A stretch of 64,000 nt of DNA, taken from Sphingopyxis sp. UBA6723 (lineage in GTDB: Bacteria; Pseudomonadota; Alphaproteobacteria; Sphingomonadales; Sphingomonadaceae). Under the pieces are notes generated by a model. That model did not search any database and was not told the origin of the DNA. It was given only the letters and a program-made list of their open reading frames with translations. How positions within the stretch are numbered: the first letter of the stretch is position 1; each line of letters opens with the position of its first letter. The translations under genes and the position numbers were made by a program. The stretch covers positions 659,675 through 723,674 of the forward strand of contig NZ_DKIH01000013.1 of assembly GCF_002454115.1 (NCBI RefSeq), written 5' to 3'. Positions 24,214 through 33,193 of this stretch are shown piece after piece.

Positions 24214-25485
24214 TCAGGCGGCGTCGCCCGCCACCTCTTTTGCCTTGTCGGCATAAACCCGCACCGGATCCTTGCGGCCCTCGACGACATCCTTGTCGAC
24301 GACGATCTCGACCACGTCGGTCAGGTCGGGCAGGTCGAACATCGTGTCGAGCAGGATCGCCTCGACGATCGAGCGCAGCCCGCGCGCACCGGTCTTGCGT
24401 TCGATCGCCTTCTTGGCGACCGCGACCAGCGCGTCGTCGGTAAAGGTCAGCACGACCTCTTCCAGATCGAACAGCTTGCGATACTGCTTTACCAGCGCGT
24501 TCTTGGGTTCGCCCAAAATCTTGACCAGCGCGTCGATGTCGAGATCTTCGAGCGTCGCGATGACGGGCAGGCGGCCGACGAACTCGGGGATCAGGCCGAA
24601 TTTCAGCAGATCCTCGGGCTCGATATTCTTGAGCACTTCGCCCATGCGGCGCTCGTCGGGCCCGGCGACATGCGCGCCGAAACCGATCGACTTGCCCTGC
24701 AGGCGGTCGCCGATGATCTTTTCCAGGCCCGAAAACGCGCCTCCCGCGATGAACAGGATGTTCGTCGTGTCGACCTGCAGAAATTCCTGCTGCGGATGCT
24801 TGCGGCCGCCCTGCGGCGGAACGCTCGCAGTCGTGCCTTCCATCAGTTTGAGCAGCGCCTGCTGCACGCCTTCGCCCGACACGTCGCGGGTGATCGAGGG
24901 ATTCTCGGCCTTGCGGCTGATCTTGTCGATTTCGTCGATATAGACGATGCCGCGCTGCGCCTTTTCGACATTATAGTCGGACGATTGCAGCAGCTTGAGA
25001 ATGATATTCTCGACATCCTCGCCGACATAGCCCGCCTCGGTCAGGGTCGTCGCGTCGGCCATGGTGAAGGGCACGTCGAGGAAGCGCGCCAGCGTCTGCG
25101 CGAGCAGGGTCTTGCCGCTGCCGGTCGGCCCGACGAGCAGGATGTTCGACTTCGCCAGTTCGACCTCGTCACCGCGGCCGCTGTTCGCCAGGCGCTTGTA
25201 ATGATTGTGCACGGCGACCGACAGGACGCGCTTGGCCTTGTTCTGGCCGATCACATAGGCATCAAGGTGGTGACAGATTTCCAGCGGCGTCGGCACGGCG
25301 CCGTCCTTGCGCGCGGCAACCCCGCCCTTGATCTCTTCGCGGATGATGTCGTTGCACAGTTCGACGCATTCGTCGCAGATGAACACGGTGGGTCCGGCAA
25401 TCAGCTTGCGGACTTCGTGCTGCGACTTGCCGCAGAAGGAGCAATAGAGGGTGCTCTTGCTGTCCGAGCCGCTCAATTTCGTCAT
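24214..25485 (-). CDS. clpX: ATP-dependent Clp protease ATP-binding subunit ClpX
   Basis: The 423-residue protein has the N-terminal zinc-binding domain with four cysteines (YCSFCGKSQHEV and FICDECVELC). Walker A is GPTGSGKTLLAQ, the GYVGEDVENI pore loop is present, Walker B is GIVYIDEIDKI, and sensor 2 is ARGLRSIVEAI. ClpX unfolds tagged substrates for ClpP. clpP lies 210 bases upstream on the same strand, the common clpP-clpX order. Confidence 0.98.
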   Translation of the reverse strand: MTKLSGSDSKSTLYCSFCGKSQHEVRKLIAGPTVFICDECVELCNDIIREEIKGGVAARKDGAVPTPLEICHHLDAYVIGQNKAKRVLSVAVHNHYKRLANSGRGDEVELAKSNILLVGPTGSGKTLLAQTLARFLDVPFTMADATTLTEAGYVGEDVENIILKLLQSSDYNVEKAQRGIVYIDEIDKISRKAENPSITRDVSGEGVQQALLKLMEGTTASVPPQGGRKHPQQEFLQVDTTNILFIAGGAFSGLEKIIGDRLQGKSIGFGAHVAGPDERRMGEVLKNIEPEDLLKFGLIPEFVGRLPVIATLEDLDIDALVKILGEPKNALVKQYRKLFDLEEVVLTFTDDALVAVAKKAIERKTGARGLRSIVEAILLDTMFDLPDLTDVVEIVVDKDVVEGRKDPVRVYADKAKEVAGDAA

Positions 25486-25695
25486 AAAACTTCCTTTGGC
25501 AGGCGCCGAAATGGCGGTGCCGTCCTTATCCTAGCCCGCGGTCACCCAATTACAATATGGCAATTGGGTGACATCGCCGCGATGTCCCGCTTAGCAGCAA
25601 GGCGCCAAACGGGCGTCAACAAATGCGGTTACCAATTCCGTCTTTCGTCATGCCGGATCGAGTGCGGGGTGACGATCGCTGGGATGGTCGCACGT

Positions 25696-26346
25696 TCAGG
25701 GCGTCGGGCCTTCGCTCAGATCCTTGGCCGCGTCGCCTTCCAGCGCGCCGGGGCGGCGGTCATAGACATGATCGACCAGCCCGAATGCCTTGGCTTCGTC
25801 GGCTTCGAGGAAGGTGTCACGGTCCATCGCTTTTTCGATGTCTTTCAGCGACTTGCCGGTATATTTCACATATAGCTCATTCATCCGCTTACGGATGCGC
25901 AGGATTTCCTTGGCCTGAATCTCGATGTCCGACGCCATCCCGCGCGCGCCGCCCGACGGCTGGTGGACCATGACGCGCGCGTTGGTCAGCGCGACGCGCA
26001 TCCCGGGCTCGCCCGCCGCGAGCAGGAAGCTGCCCATCGAAGCGGCCTGACCGATGCACACCGTGCCGACGCGCGGGCGAATATACTGCATGGTGTCGTG
26101 GATCGCCATGCCCGCCGTGACGGCGCCGCCCGGCGAATTGATATACATGTAAATGTCCTTCTTCGGATTTTCCGATTCGAGGAACAGCAGCTGGGCGGTG
26201 ATCAGCGACGCCATATTATCCTCGACCTCGCCAGTGACGAAGATGATCCGTTCGCGCAGCAGGCGTGAGAAAATGTCAAAGCTGCGTTCGCCGCGGCTCG
26301 TCTGCTCGACGACGACGGGGACAAGAGCGGCGAGCGGGTCGATCAT
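25696..26346 (-). CDS. clpP: ATP-dependent Clp protease proteolytic subunit
   Basis: The 216-residue serine peptidase shows the catalytic serine in GQAASMGSFLLAAG, the histidine in VMVHQPSGGARG, and an Asp in the AMDRDTFLEADEA region. The N terminus MIDPLAALVPVVVEQTSRGE is typical. It assembles as a double heptamer with ClpX. The region between clpP and clpX has a single degenerate palindrome near 25650. Confidence 0.98.
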   Translation of the reverse strand: MIDPLAALVPVVVEQTSRGERSFDIFSRLLRERIIFVTGEVEDNMASLITAQLLFLESENPKKDIYMYINSPGGAVTAGMAIHDTMQYIRPRVGTVCIGQAASMGSFLLAAGEPGMRVALTNARVMVHQPSGGARGMASDIEIQAKEILRIRKRMNELYVKYTGKSLKDIEKAMDRDTFLEADEAKAFGLVDHVYDRRPGALEGDAAKDLSEGPTP

Positions 26347-26471
26347 TGGGAATGCGTCCTTATGCTATTGGAGCGCCGCGCCGAGAACCGGCGGGCTGGC
26401 CCCTCGGTCACCTACATCGGCGGGGCGGCGGAGGGTTTCAAGGGGGCAAATGACGCCGTGTTTCCCATTCT

Positions 26472-26547
26472 CGTCACCCCGGACTTGATCCGGGGTCCCG
26501 CTTGGCGGCGGCGAATAGCGGGACCCCGGATCAAGTCCGGGGTGACG
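26472..26547. repeat. Paired palindromic repeat, family C, perfect 30-bp arms
   Basis: CGTCACCCCGGACTTGATCC, continuing GGGGTCCCGC, is mirrored exactly on the other side of a 16-base spacer. It lies between clpP and the fdxA terminator. Confidence 0.88.
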
Positions 26548-26566
26548 ATGACGGATATATTGGCAT

Positions 26567-26604
26567 CAAAAAGGCAAGGGCGGGAAAGTCCCGCCTTCGT
26601 TTTC
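26567..26604 (-). terminator. Intrinsic terminator of fdxA (possibly bidirectional)
   Basis: GGCGGGA-ctt-TCCCGCC read leftward is followed within eight bases by a run of five U. It is placed a few bases after the fdxA stop. The rightward strand has TTCGTTTT after the same stem, so it could work both ways. Confidence 0.75.
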
Positions 26605-26608
26605 CAGA

Positions 26609-26947
26609 TCAGTCGCCGGCACCCGGCTCGGGCGAGAACAGCGTTTCGAACTTGCCTTCGACACCCTTATATTCGTCGGCGTCGGCGGGGCTTTCTTTCT
26701 TCACCGTGATGTTCGGCCATTCGGCGCTGAACTTGGTGTTCACTTCCAGCCATTTTTCCAGGCCGCTTTCGGTATCGGGCAGGATCGCTTCGGCGGGGCA
26801 TTCGGGCTCGCACACGCCGCAGTCGATGCACTCGTTGGGGTTGATGACGAGCATATTCTCGCCCTCATAGAAACAGTCGACGGGGCACACCTCGACGCAG
26901 TCCATATATTTGCACCGGACACAGGCATCGGTGACGACATAGGTCAT
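26609..26947 (-). CDS. fdxA: Ferredoxin FdxA (3Fe-4S/4Fe-4S type)
   Basis: The 112-residue protein has cysteine clusters CVRCKYMDCVEVCPVDCFYE and CIDCGVCEPECPAEAI, matching seven-iron bacterial ferredoxins of the FdxA type. The tail DTESGLEKWLEVNTKFSAEW is typical of alphaproteobacterial members. It carries electrons in the cytoplasm. It follows the S4-domain gene by 113 bases on the same strand. Confidence 0.96.
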   Translation of the reverse strand: MTYVVTDACVRCKYMDCVEVCPVDCFYEGENMLVINPNECIDCGVCEPECPAEAILPDTESGLEKWLEVNTKFSAEWPNITVKKESPADADEYKGVEGKFETLFSPEPGAGD

Positions 26948-27060
26948 GGTTTCTGGCTCCCTCAGTTGACGGCAACCGGGCCGTCAGGCTCTCTCTTGGC
27001 TCGCCTCTATGCCGCCGGGCGGCGGTGCGTCAACGCCTAGCGAGCAGTTGCGAATCACTC

Positions 27061-27420
27061 TCATTGGATAGGGTCGGGTGCGGGATTTGGATGCACAGCT
27101 TTTCCATCGCCGTTGATAGCGGGATTGCCGGTGGCGGGCGGCGCGGGGTCCAGACTTTGGTAGCAGGCCCGCGCTTCGCTCGCCGATCCGCGGCGCAGGG
27201 GCAGGGTCAACAGCCGCACCACTTCGATCCGCTCGCCGACTGGCAGCACCAGTGTCTGTCCGACATGGACCGCGCATGACGAGCGGGTGATACGCCGCCC
27301 GTCGAGCCGGATATGCCCGGCCTCGACCACCGCCTGCGCCAGGCTGCGCGAACGCGTGAAGCGCAGGAACCACAATAGCTTGTCGAGCCGGATGCTGCCC
27401 GCGGCGCCGGGGCTCGCCAT
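27061..27420 (-). CDS. S4 RNA-binding domain protein (Hsp15-like)
   Basis: The 119-residue protein has an S4 domain at the N terminus: IRLDKLLWFLRFTRSRSLAQ, then GHIRLDGRRITRSSCAVHVG. A Pro-rich tail follows. Members resemble Hsp15, which handles stalled 50S subunits. Its ATG overlaps the helicase stop (TGATG), so the two are translationally coupled. Confidence 0.88.
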   Translation of the reverse strand: MASPGAAGSIRLDKLLWFLRFTRSRSLAQAVVEAGHIRLDGRRITRSSCAVHVGQTLVLPVGERIEVVRLLTLPLRRGSASEARACYQSLDPAPPATGNPAINGDGKAVHPNPAPDPIQ

Positions 27421-30185
27421 CAGTCCTTGCGGCTTTCGGCGAGCAGTGCGGCCAAACCTGCGAACGGGCTGTTGGGCGACGGGCTGCGCCGAACCGGGCG
27501 GTCGGGGCGCGGTGGGCGCGGGGCATCGGGGCGCGGCGGATGGGGCTTCGCGCGTTTGTCTTTGCCATGAGGGACCGGCGGGCGGCGGCTGTCGCCATTG
27601 GCCGCCGACCGGGCCGGTGTCGCGGCGACCTTGCGCGGCGGTTTGCGGCGCTGGCGTTTGTCGGGCTTGCGCAGACCGGACCAGCGCCAGCGTTCCAGCG
27701 CAGGGTCGCCGACGCTGCGGAACCCGAAACTGCCCAGCAGCGCGCGCCGCGTGTCGCCGTCGAGCCCCAGCGAGGTGGCGAGCGCCGGGTCGATGACGAA
27801 GCCGGGCGGGGCGGCGACCATGTCGGCGTCGTCGCCGATTGGGGTGTCCTCGTGACGATCGTCGCCGCCTGCGATCGGCGCGGTCGGCGGCGCCGCGGCC
27901 TGCATCCGCGCCGCATGGGCCTGCCGCGCCAGCTTTTCGGCCATGTCGATACGCAGCCAGCCGCTGGCGCAACGACGAAAGCCCGCGATCGTCAGCCCCG
28001 CATGACTGCCCGCTTTTTGCAGCACCGCGCCGTGCGGCGGCAGCGTCGGTATTGGCGATCCCTGCTGCGCCGCGATCAGCGCCGCGCGCCAGCGCACCGC
28101 CTCTGGCTTGAGCAATGTCGGATGGAAAATGTCGAGCGAGCCGATGGTGAAGCCCAGCTTGCGCAGCTGCGGCCGCTCGTCGGCGGCCAGCGCGTTTAGC
28201 TGATCCTCGACCGCGGCGCGGCCGATCATGCCGCTGTTGTCGGTCAGCGCGGCGAGCAGCGCGCGCACCCGCGGCGGGGTGAACAGGTCACCCGCCGCCT
28301 CGCCCATCGCGGCGAGCGGGCCGGCGTGGCGGGCCAGCTGCGCGGCGATAAAGCGGTGCAGCCGCTCGGTAATCGCCTGCACCTGGACGGGTTCGAGCCG
28401 CCGCAGCGACGGGTCGATCTGGATCGACGGCTGGACCAGCGTCGGTCCCTTGGCGAGCGTCGCGATTGCATGGCCGTGCCAGGCGAGCCGTGGCGGCGCG
28501 CCCGGTTCGGCGATCAGCGACAATGCGCTATCGTCGCCCTCGGCGAGTGCGGCGGCGCGGCGACCGAGTTCGGCGCGCAAATGCTTTTCAGCGGCGGCGA
28601 GCAGCATCCGGTGATCGCTCGCTTTGGCGACCGGATCGACCTTGAACTGAAAGCCCTTGAGCGTGCCGATCGCCTCACCATCGACCGCGACGGTGCCGTC
28701 GGGGCCGACTGCGACCGGCAGCGCGGCATGGCGCTGTCCGGCGTCGCGCAGCAGCAGTGCCAGCCGCCGATCAACGAAGCGCTGCGCCAGCGCCGCGTGC
28801 AGCGCGTCGGACAGGCGCGATTCGAGCGCCTGGGTCTGTTCGGTCCACCCCGCCGCGCCCGCGATCCAGTCGCCGCGCTGCGCGATGAAGCACAAGGTGC
28901 GCACGGCCGCGATGCGGCTCGCGAGCTGATCGATGTCGCCCTCGACATCGTTGAGCTTGGCCAGTCGCTTGGCGAACCAGTCGGGGTCGATCATTCCGTC
29001 GCCGCTGGTGCGCCATTGCCACAGCTTGAAGATCGTCCGGCTGTGATGTTCGGCGCCCAATTGTTCGAAATCGGGCAGTCCGCAAATATCCCACAGGCGC
29101 TGGACCGCGTCGAAATCGCCGCCGCGCGCGCGCACCTCCATGTCGCCCGCCAGATGCCGCAGCACCGCAATGTCGACGGCTTCGGGTGCCGGGCGCAGCG
29201 CCGGGTTCGTCGGCGGCTGCGCAAGGTCGGACAAGAGCTGGTCGAGCGAGCCGAAACCTGGCGTCGGGTTGCGCCAGAACAGGCTGGCCAGCGGCGGGAA
29301 ATGATGTCCCTCGATCGCCGCCACTTCTTCCGGGGTAAAGCCGCCCTGCGGCAGGCCGACGGTGCCGAAACTCCCGTCCTGCTGATGCCGCCCGGCGCGC
29401 CCGGCGATCTGCGCCATTTCGGCGATTGTCAGGCGGCGAAGGCGCCGCCCATCGAATTTCTGCAAGCTGGCAAAGGCGACATGCTGGACATCAAGGTTCA
29501 GTCCCATGCCGATCGCGTCGGTGGCGACCAGATAATCGACCTCGCCGGCCTCGAACATCGCGACCTGCGAATTGCGCGTCTTGGGGCTGAGCGCCCCCAT
29601 CACCACCGCAGCGCCGCCTGAAAACCGGCGCAGCATCTCGGCGATCGCGTAAACCTCCTCGGCGGAAAAGGCGACGATCGCCGACCGCTTGGGCAGGCGC
29701 GACAACTTCGACGACCCGGCGTAGCTCAAGGTAGAGAAACGCGGGCGGGTGACGATCTCGGCCTCCGGCACCAGTTCGCGGACCAGCCCGCGCAGGCTCG
29801 CCGACCCCAGGATCATCGTCTCCTCACGGCCGCGTGCGCGGAGCAGGCGATCGGTAAAGACATGGCCGCGCTCGGGATCGGCGCCCAGCTGCACCTCGTC
29901 GATGCCGACAAAGGCGACGTCGCGTTCGACGGGCAGCGCCTCCATCGTGCCGAGCAGATAGCGCGCCTGCGCCGGCAGGATGCGTTCCTCGCCGGTCATC
30001 AGCGCGACCTGCGCCGGTCCCTTGATCGCGACGACCCGGTCATACACTTCGCGCGCCAGCAAGCGGAGCGGGAAGCCGATCATGCCGCTCGAATGGGCGG
30101 TCAGGCGCTCGACCGCCAAATGGGTTTTGCCGGTGTTGGTGGGGCCAAGGACAGCCTTGACCGGCTGGGAAGAGGATGACGTCAT
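27420..30185 (-). CDS. Suv3-like DExH helicase
   Basis: The 921-residue protein has Walker A GPTNTGKTHLAVERL, motif II in GIDEVQLGADPERG, and SAT-like ILGSASLRGLV. The motif VI region is AQIAGRAGRHQQDGSFGT. These match the Suv3/MgpS family of RNA helicases, which in mitochondria work with the degradosome. The C terminus is a long basic, Pro-rich tail (about 100 residues). In alphaproteobacteria it is regularly followed by an S4 gene and fdxA, as here. ATG at 30185. Confidence 0.9.
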   Translation of the reverse strand: MTSSSSQPVKAVLGPTNTGKTHLAVERLTAHSSGMIGFPLRLLAREVYDRVVAIKGPAQVALMTGEERILPAQARYLLGTMEALPVERDVAFVGIDEVQLGADPERGHVFTDRLLRARGREETMILGSASLRGLVRELVPEAEIVTRPRFSTLSYAGSSKLSRLPKRSAIVAFSAEEVYAIAEMLRRFSGGAAVVMGALSPKTRNSQVAMFEAGEVDYLVATDAIGMGLNLDVQHVAFASLQKFDGRRLRRLTIAEMAQIAGRAGRHQQDGSFGTVGLPQGGFTPEEVAAIEGHHFPPLASLFWRNPTPGFGSLDQLLSDLAQPPTNPALRPAPEAVDIAVLRHLAGDMEVRARGGDFDAVQRLWDICGLPDFEQLGAEHHSRTIFKLWQWRTSGDGMIDPDWFAKRLAKLNDVEGDIDQLASRIAAVRTLCFIAQRGDWIAGAAGWTEQTQALESRLSDALHAALAQRFVDRRLALLLRDAGQRHAALPVAVGPDGTVAVDGEAIGTLKGFQFKVDPVAKASDHRMLLAAAEKHLRAELGRRAAALAEGDDSALSLIAEPGAPPRLAWHGHAIATLAKGPTLVQPSIQIDPSLRRLEPVQVQAITERLHRFIAAQLARHAGPLAAMGEAAGDLFTPPRVRALLAALTDNSGMIGRAAVEDQLNALAADERPQLRKLGFTIGSLDIFHPTLLKPEAVRWRAALIAAQQGSPIPTLPPHGAVLQKAGSHAGLTIAGFRRCASGWLRIDMAEKLARQAHAARMQAAAPPTAPIAGGDDRHEDTPIGDDADMVAAPPGFVIDPALATSLGLDGDTRRALLGSFGFRSVGDPALERWRWSGLRKPDKRQRRKPPRKVAATPARSAANGDSRRPPVPHGKDKRAKPHPPRPDAPRPPRPDRPVRRSPSPNSPFAGLAALLAESRKD

Positions 30186-30428
30186 GTTCTTGGCGGCCAA
30201 GCTGGCATGGCGGCGGGCGCCGCGCAACCGCCGATCGTTGAACTGCGGGGTGGTGGCTGATTTTTCATCGCAGCTTGCACAATATCCCACCCCCGCCACA
30301 ACTGGCCGCAACCCTCGGCGGCGAAACCGCCATTAAATTGACTTTAACGACCTTTCTTTACAGACAGGCTTGGAAAATATCATTCGGTGGCCGGGTTTTC
30401 GGGAGGTCCATCGGGCGGGGGTTGCAAT

Positions 30429-32000
30429 TTGTTTCAGCGTCACGAACCCATCGCGGGGATGTCCGGCAATGCGGCTGCGCTCGCGATGTCGCAGGCGATT
30501 GCGCCGCTGAAAACCGCGCATGATTCGGATGCGCTCGGCTGGCGGGACCGGCTGGCACAGCTCGATCTGGTGCCCGACCTGGGTGACAATATCGGTTCGG
30601 CCGAATGGTGGCGCGGGCTGGCGACCTTAACCCTGCTCTGCGGCACGGCAATCGCAACTTTCCCTGGAATTCAACCGCTTAACGTCGGCGGAATCCCGGC
30701 ACTCGACGCGCGCGACTTCAACGAGGCACGCGCGCAGATGATCGTGCCGCTCGCGCTGGGTGGCGACACCGGGCGGCATATGGCCGCCACCGATGCCGTG
30801 CGCCCGCTGACCCAAACGCCCGAACGCCCGCAGATCGAACTCACCGCCACCCTGGGCAGCGGCGACAGCTTTGCGCGCCTGCTCGAACGCTCGGGCGTCG
30901 GTGGCGGCGAGGCGCAGGCGCTGGCGAATCAGGTGGCGAGCGCGGTGCCGCTGGCCGACATTGCGCCGGGAACACGGATCGACCTGATCCTGGGCCGCCG
31001 CGCCGCGCGCACGATGCCGCGTCCGGTCGATGCCTTGGCCATGCGCGCGCGCTTTGACCTCCGCATCGAAATGGAGCGCGAGGGCGACCGGCTGGTCATG
31101 CGGCGTATCCCGATCGCGGTCGATACCACCCCGCTGCGCATCCGCGGCCGGGTTGGCGACAGCCTGTACCGTTCGGCACGCGCCGCCGGGGCGCCGCCCG
31201 CGGCGATCCAGTCGTACTTGCGCGTCATTGGCCGCCAGATTTCGGTCGGCAGCGACATTCGCGCCAATGACGAATATGACATCATCGTCGATTACCGCCG
31301 CGCCGAAACCGGTGAGAGCGAAACCGGCAAGCTGCTCTATGCGGGGCTGATCCGCGGCGGCAAGCCCAAGCTGTCGATGCTCGAATGGAATGTCGATGGC
31401 CGCACCCAGTGGTTCGAGGCGTCGGGCGTCGGCGAACAGCGCGGCGGCATGGCGCGTCCGACGAATGGCCGCATCACCTCGACTTTCGGGATGCGCCGTC
31501 ATCCGATCCTCGGCTATCGCCGGATGCACAGCGGCATCGATTTCGGCGGCGGCTATGGCGCGCCAATCTATGCGGTGACCGATGGTGTGGTCACGATTGC
31601 CGGACGTCACGGCGGCTACGGCAATTTCGTCAAGCTCAATCACGGCAACGGTCTCGGCACTGGCTATGGCCATATGAGCCGCATCGCGGTGCGCCCCGGC
31701 CAGCGCGTCAATCGCGGCCAGGTGATCGGCTATATCGGCTCGACCGGCCTGTCGACCGGCCCGCACCTCCATTACGAACTCTATCGCAACGGTCGCGCGG
31801 TGAACCCGTCGTCGGTGACCTTCGTCACCCGCGCGCTGCTGGAAGGCAAGGCGCTCGCCGATTTCCGCGCCCGCATTCGGACGCTGACCGCGGTTGCGCC
31901 GGGCGCCGCCCTGACCCCCATCGCGCCGAAACAGGTCGAGGGGCCGAAACTCGGCAGCCTTGCCGATGTCGCGTCGAAGCGCGCCTTGGGCGGGATATAG
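30429..32000 (+). CDS. M23 family metallopeptidase (LytM/MepM-like)
   Basis: The protein of about 523 residues has a membrane span near residues 63-80 (LATLTLLCGTAIATFPG), a periplasmic N-domain, and a C-terminal peptidase M23 domain. Zinc ligands sit in RRMHSGIDFGGGYGAP and GPHLHYELYRNG, with GHMSRIAV between. It probably cuts peptidoglycan cross-links or activates amidases during division. The start is uncertain: TTG at 30429 (MFQRHEPIAG) with GGGGG upstream, GTG at 30387, or ATG at 30459. Confidence 0.9.
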   Translation: MFQRHEPIAGMSGNAAALAMSQAIAPLKTAHDSDALGWRDRLAQLDLVPDLGDNIGSAEWWRGLATLTLLCGTAIATFPGIQPLNVGGIPALDARDFNEARAQMIVPLALGGDTGRHMAATDAVRPLTQTPERPQIELTATLGSGDSFARLLERSGVGGGEAQALANQVASAVPLADIAPGTRIDLILGRRAARTMPRPVDALAMRARFDLRIEMEREGDRLVMRRIPIAVDTTPLRIRGRVGDSLYRSARAAGAPPAAIQSYLRVIGRQISVGSDIRANDEYDIIVDYRRAETGESETGKLLYAGLIRGGKPKLSMLEWNVDGRTQWFEASGVGEQRGGMARPTNGRITSTFGMRRHPILGYRRMHSGIDFGGGYGAPIYAVTDGVVTIAGRHGGYGNFVKLNHGNGLGTGYGHMSRIAVRPGQRVNRGQVIGYIGSTGLSTGPHLHYELYRNGRAVNPSSVTFVTRALLEGKALADFRARIRTLTAVAPGAALTPIAPKQVEGPKLGSLADVASKRALGGI

Positions 32001-32024
32001 CACTGTGAGCGCCAAGCTCTAATG

Positions 32025-32106
32025 CCGTTCGTGTCGAGCGAAGTCGAGACACCCATCGACCTCACGCTGGGCCGATGGGTGTCTCGACTTCGCTCGACAC
32101 GAACGG
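32025..32106. repeat. Paired palindromic repeat, family A copy 4
   Basis: CCGTTCGTGTCGAGCGAAGT, continuing CGAGACACCCATCG, and its inverted copy (CGATGGGTGTCTCGACTTCG onward) enclose about 15 bases. It is the cleanest family A copy and lies between the M23 peptidase and hemB. Confidence 0.88.
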
Positions 32107-32173
32107 TGTTTGGGTCTCCCTGAGTCCGCCAATATCCATTTGCCCCGGCGCCATCCCCCGCTATGCACGCGCG

Positions 32174-33172
32174 ATGACCCACGCCGCCTTTCCCGACCTG
32201 CGCCTCCGCCGCACCCGCCGCACCGGCTGGAGCCGCGCGATGGTCCGTGAAACGACGCTGGCGCCGTCGAACCTCATCTGGCCGCTGTTCGTGTGCGAGG
32301 GCGCGGACAGCGAAGAACCGATCGCCAGCCTGCCCGGCGTCTCGCGCTGGTCGGTCGATCGCATCGTCGATCGCGCCCGCGATGCGGTGGCGGCGGGCAT
32401 CCCGTGCCTCGCGCTGTTTCCCTACACGCAGCCCGACCGGCGCAGCGCCGACGGCACCGAGGCGCTTAACCCTGAAAATCTGATGTGCCGCGCCACCGCC
32501 GCGATCAAACAGGCGCTTGGTGACGAAATCGGCGTGCTCACCGACGTCGCGCTCGATCCCTATACCAGCCACGGGCAGGACGGGCTGATCGATGATGCGG
32601 GCTATGTGCTCAATGACGAAACCGTTGATGTACTGGTCGGGCAGGCACTGAACCAGGCCCGCGCGGGCGCCGACATCATCGCGCCCAGCGACATGATGGA
32701 CGGCCGCATCGCGGCGATCCGTGCCGCGCTGGAAGCCGAAAGCTTCGGCCATGTCCAGATCATGAGCTATGCCGCCAAATATGCCTCGGCCTTCTACGGC
32801 CCGTTCCGCGACGCGGTCGGCTCGCGCGGGTTGCTCAAGGGCGACAAGAAAACATACCAGATGGACCCCGCCAACGCCGAAGAGGCGCTGCGCGAAGTCG
32901 CGCAGGATCTGGCCGAGGGCGCCGACAGCGTGATGGTCAAGCCGGGGCTGCCCTATCTCGACATCGTCCGCGCGGTGAAGGATAATTTTGCGGTGCCGGT
33001 CTACGCCTATCAGGTGTCGGGCGAATATGCGATGATCGAGGCCGCGGCGGCGGTGGGCGCGGGCGACCGCGACGCGCTGGTGCTCGAAACATTGCTGGCC
33101 TTCCGCCGCGCCGGGGCGTCGGGGGTGTTGACCTATCATGCGCTGCACGCGGCGCGGCTGCTGAACGAATAA
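32174..33172 (+). CDS. hemB: Porphobilinogen synthase (delta-aminolevulinate dehydratase)
   Basis: The 332-residue enzyme joins two 5-aminolevulinate molecules in heme synthesis. Active-site lysines lie in MSYAAKYASAFYGPFRDA and DSVMVKPGLPYLDIV. The metal site reads VALDPYTSHGQDGL, with aspartates where zinc enzymes have cysteines. That indicates the magnesium-type form known in Pseudomonas and Rhodobacter. The ATG at 32174 fits the family N terminus (FPDLRLRRTRRTGWSRAMVR). Upstream frame begins inside a repeat. Confidence 0.97.
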   Translation: MTHAAFPDLRLRRTRRTGWSRAMVRETTLAPSNLIWPLFVCEGADSEEPIASLPGVSRWSVDRIVDRARDAVAAGIPCLALFPYTQPDRRSADGTEALNPENLMCRATAAIKQALGDEIGVLTDVALDPYTSHGQDGLIDDAGYVLNDETVDVLVGQALNQARAGADIIAPSDMMDGRIAAIRAALEAESFGHVQIMSYAAKYASAFYGPFRDAVGSRGLLKGDKKTYQMDPANAEEALREVAQDLAEGADSVMVKPGLPYLDIVRAVKDNFAVPVYAYQVSGEYAMIEAAAAVGAGDRDALVLETLLAFRRAGASGVLTYHALHAARLLNE

Positions 33173-33193
33173 TCGAATAGGGGTGGGCTTATC

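Noticed and set aside
24082..25875. 597-codon rightward frame over clpX
   Set aside because: It is a shadow of clpX on the opposite strand, composed of Arg/Asp/His-rich sequence without family similarity.
26984..27916. 310-codon Arg-rich frame overlapping the helicase tail
   Set aside because: The helicase and S4 frames explain the region with a TGATG junction; this frame is low-complexity shadow.
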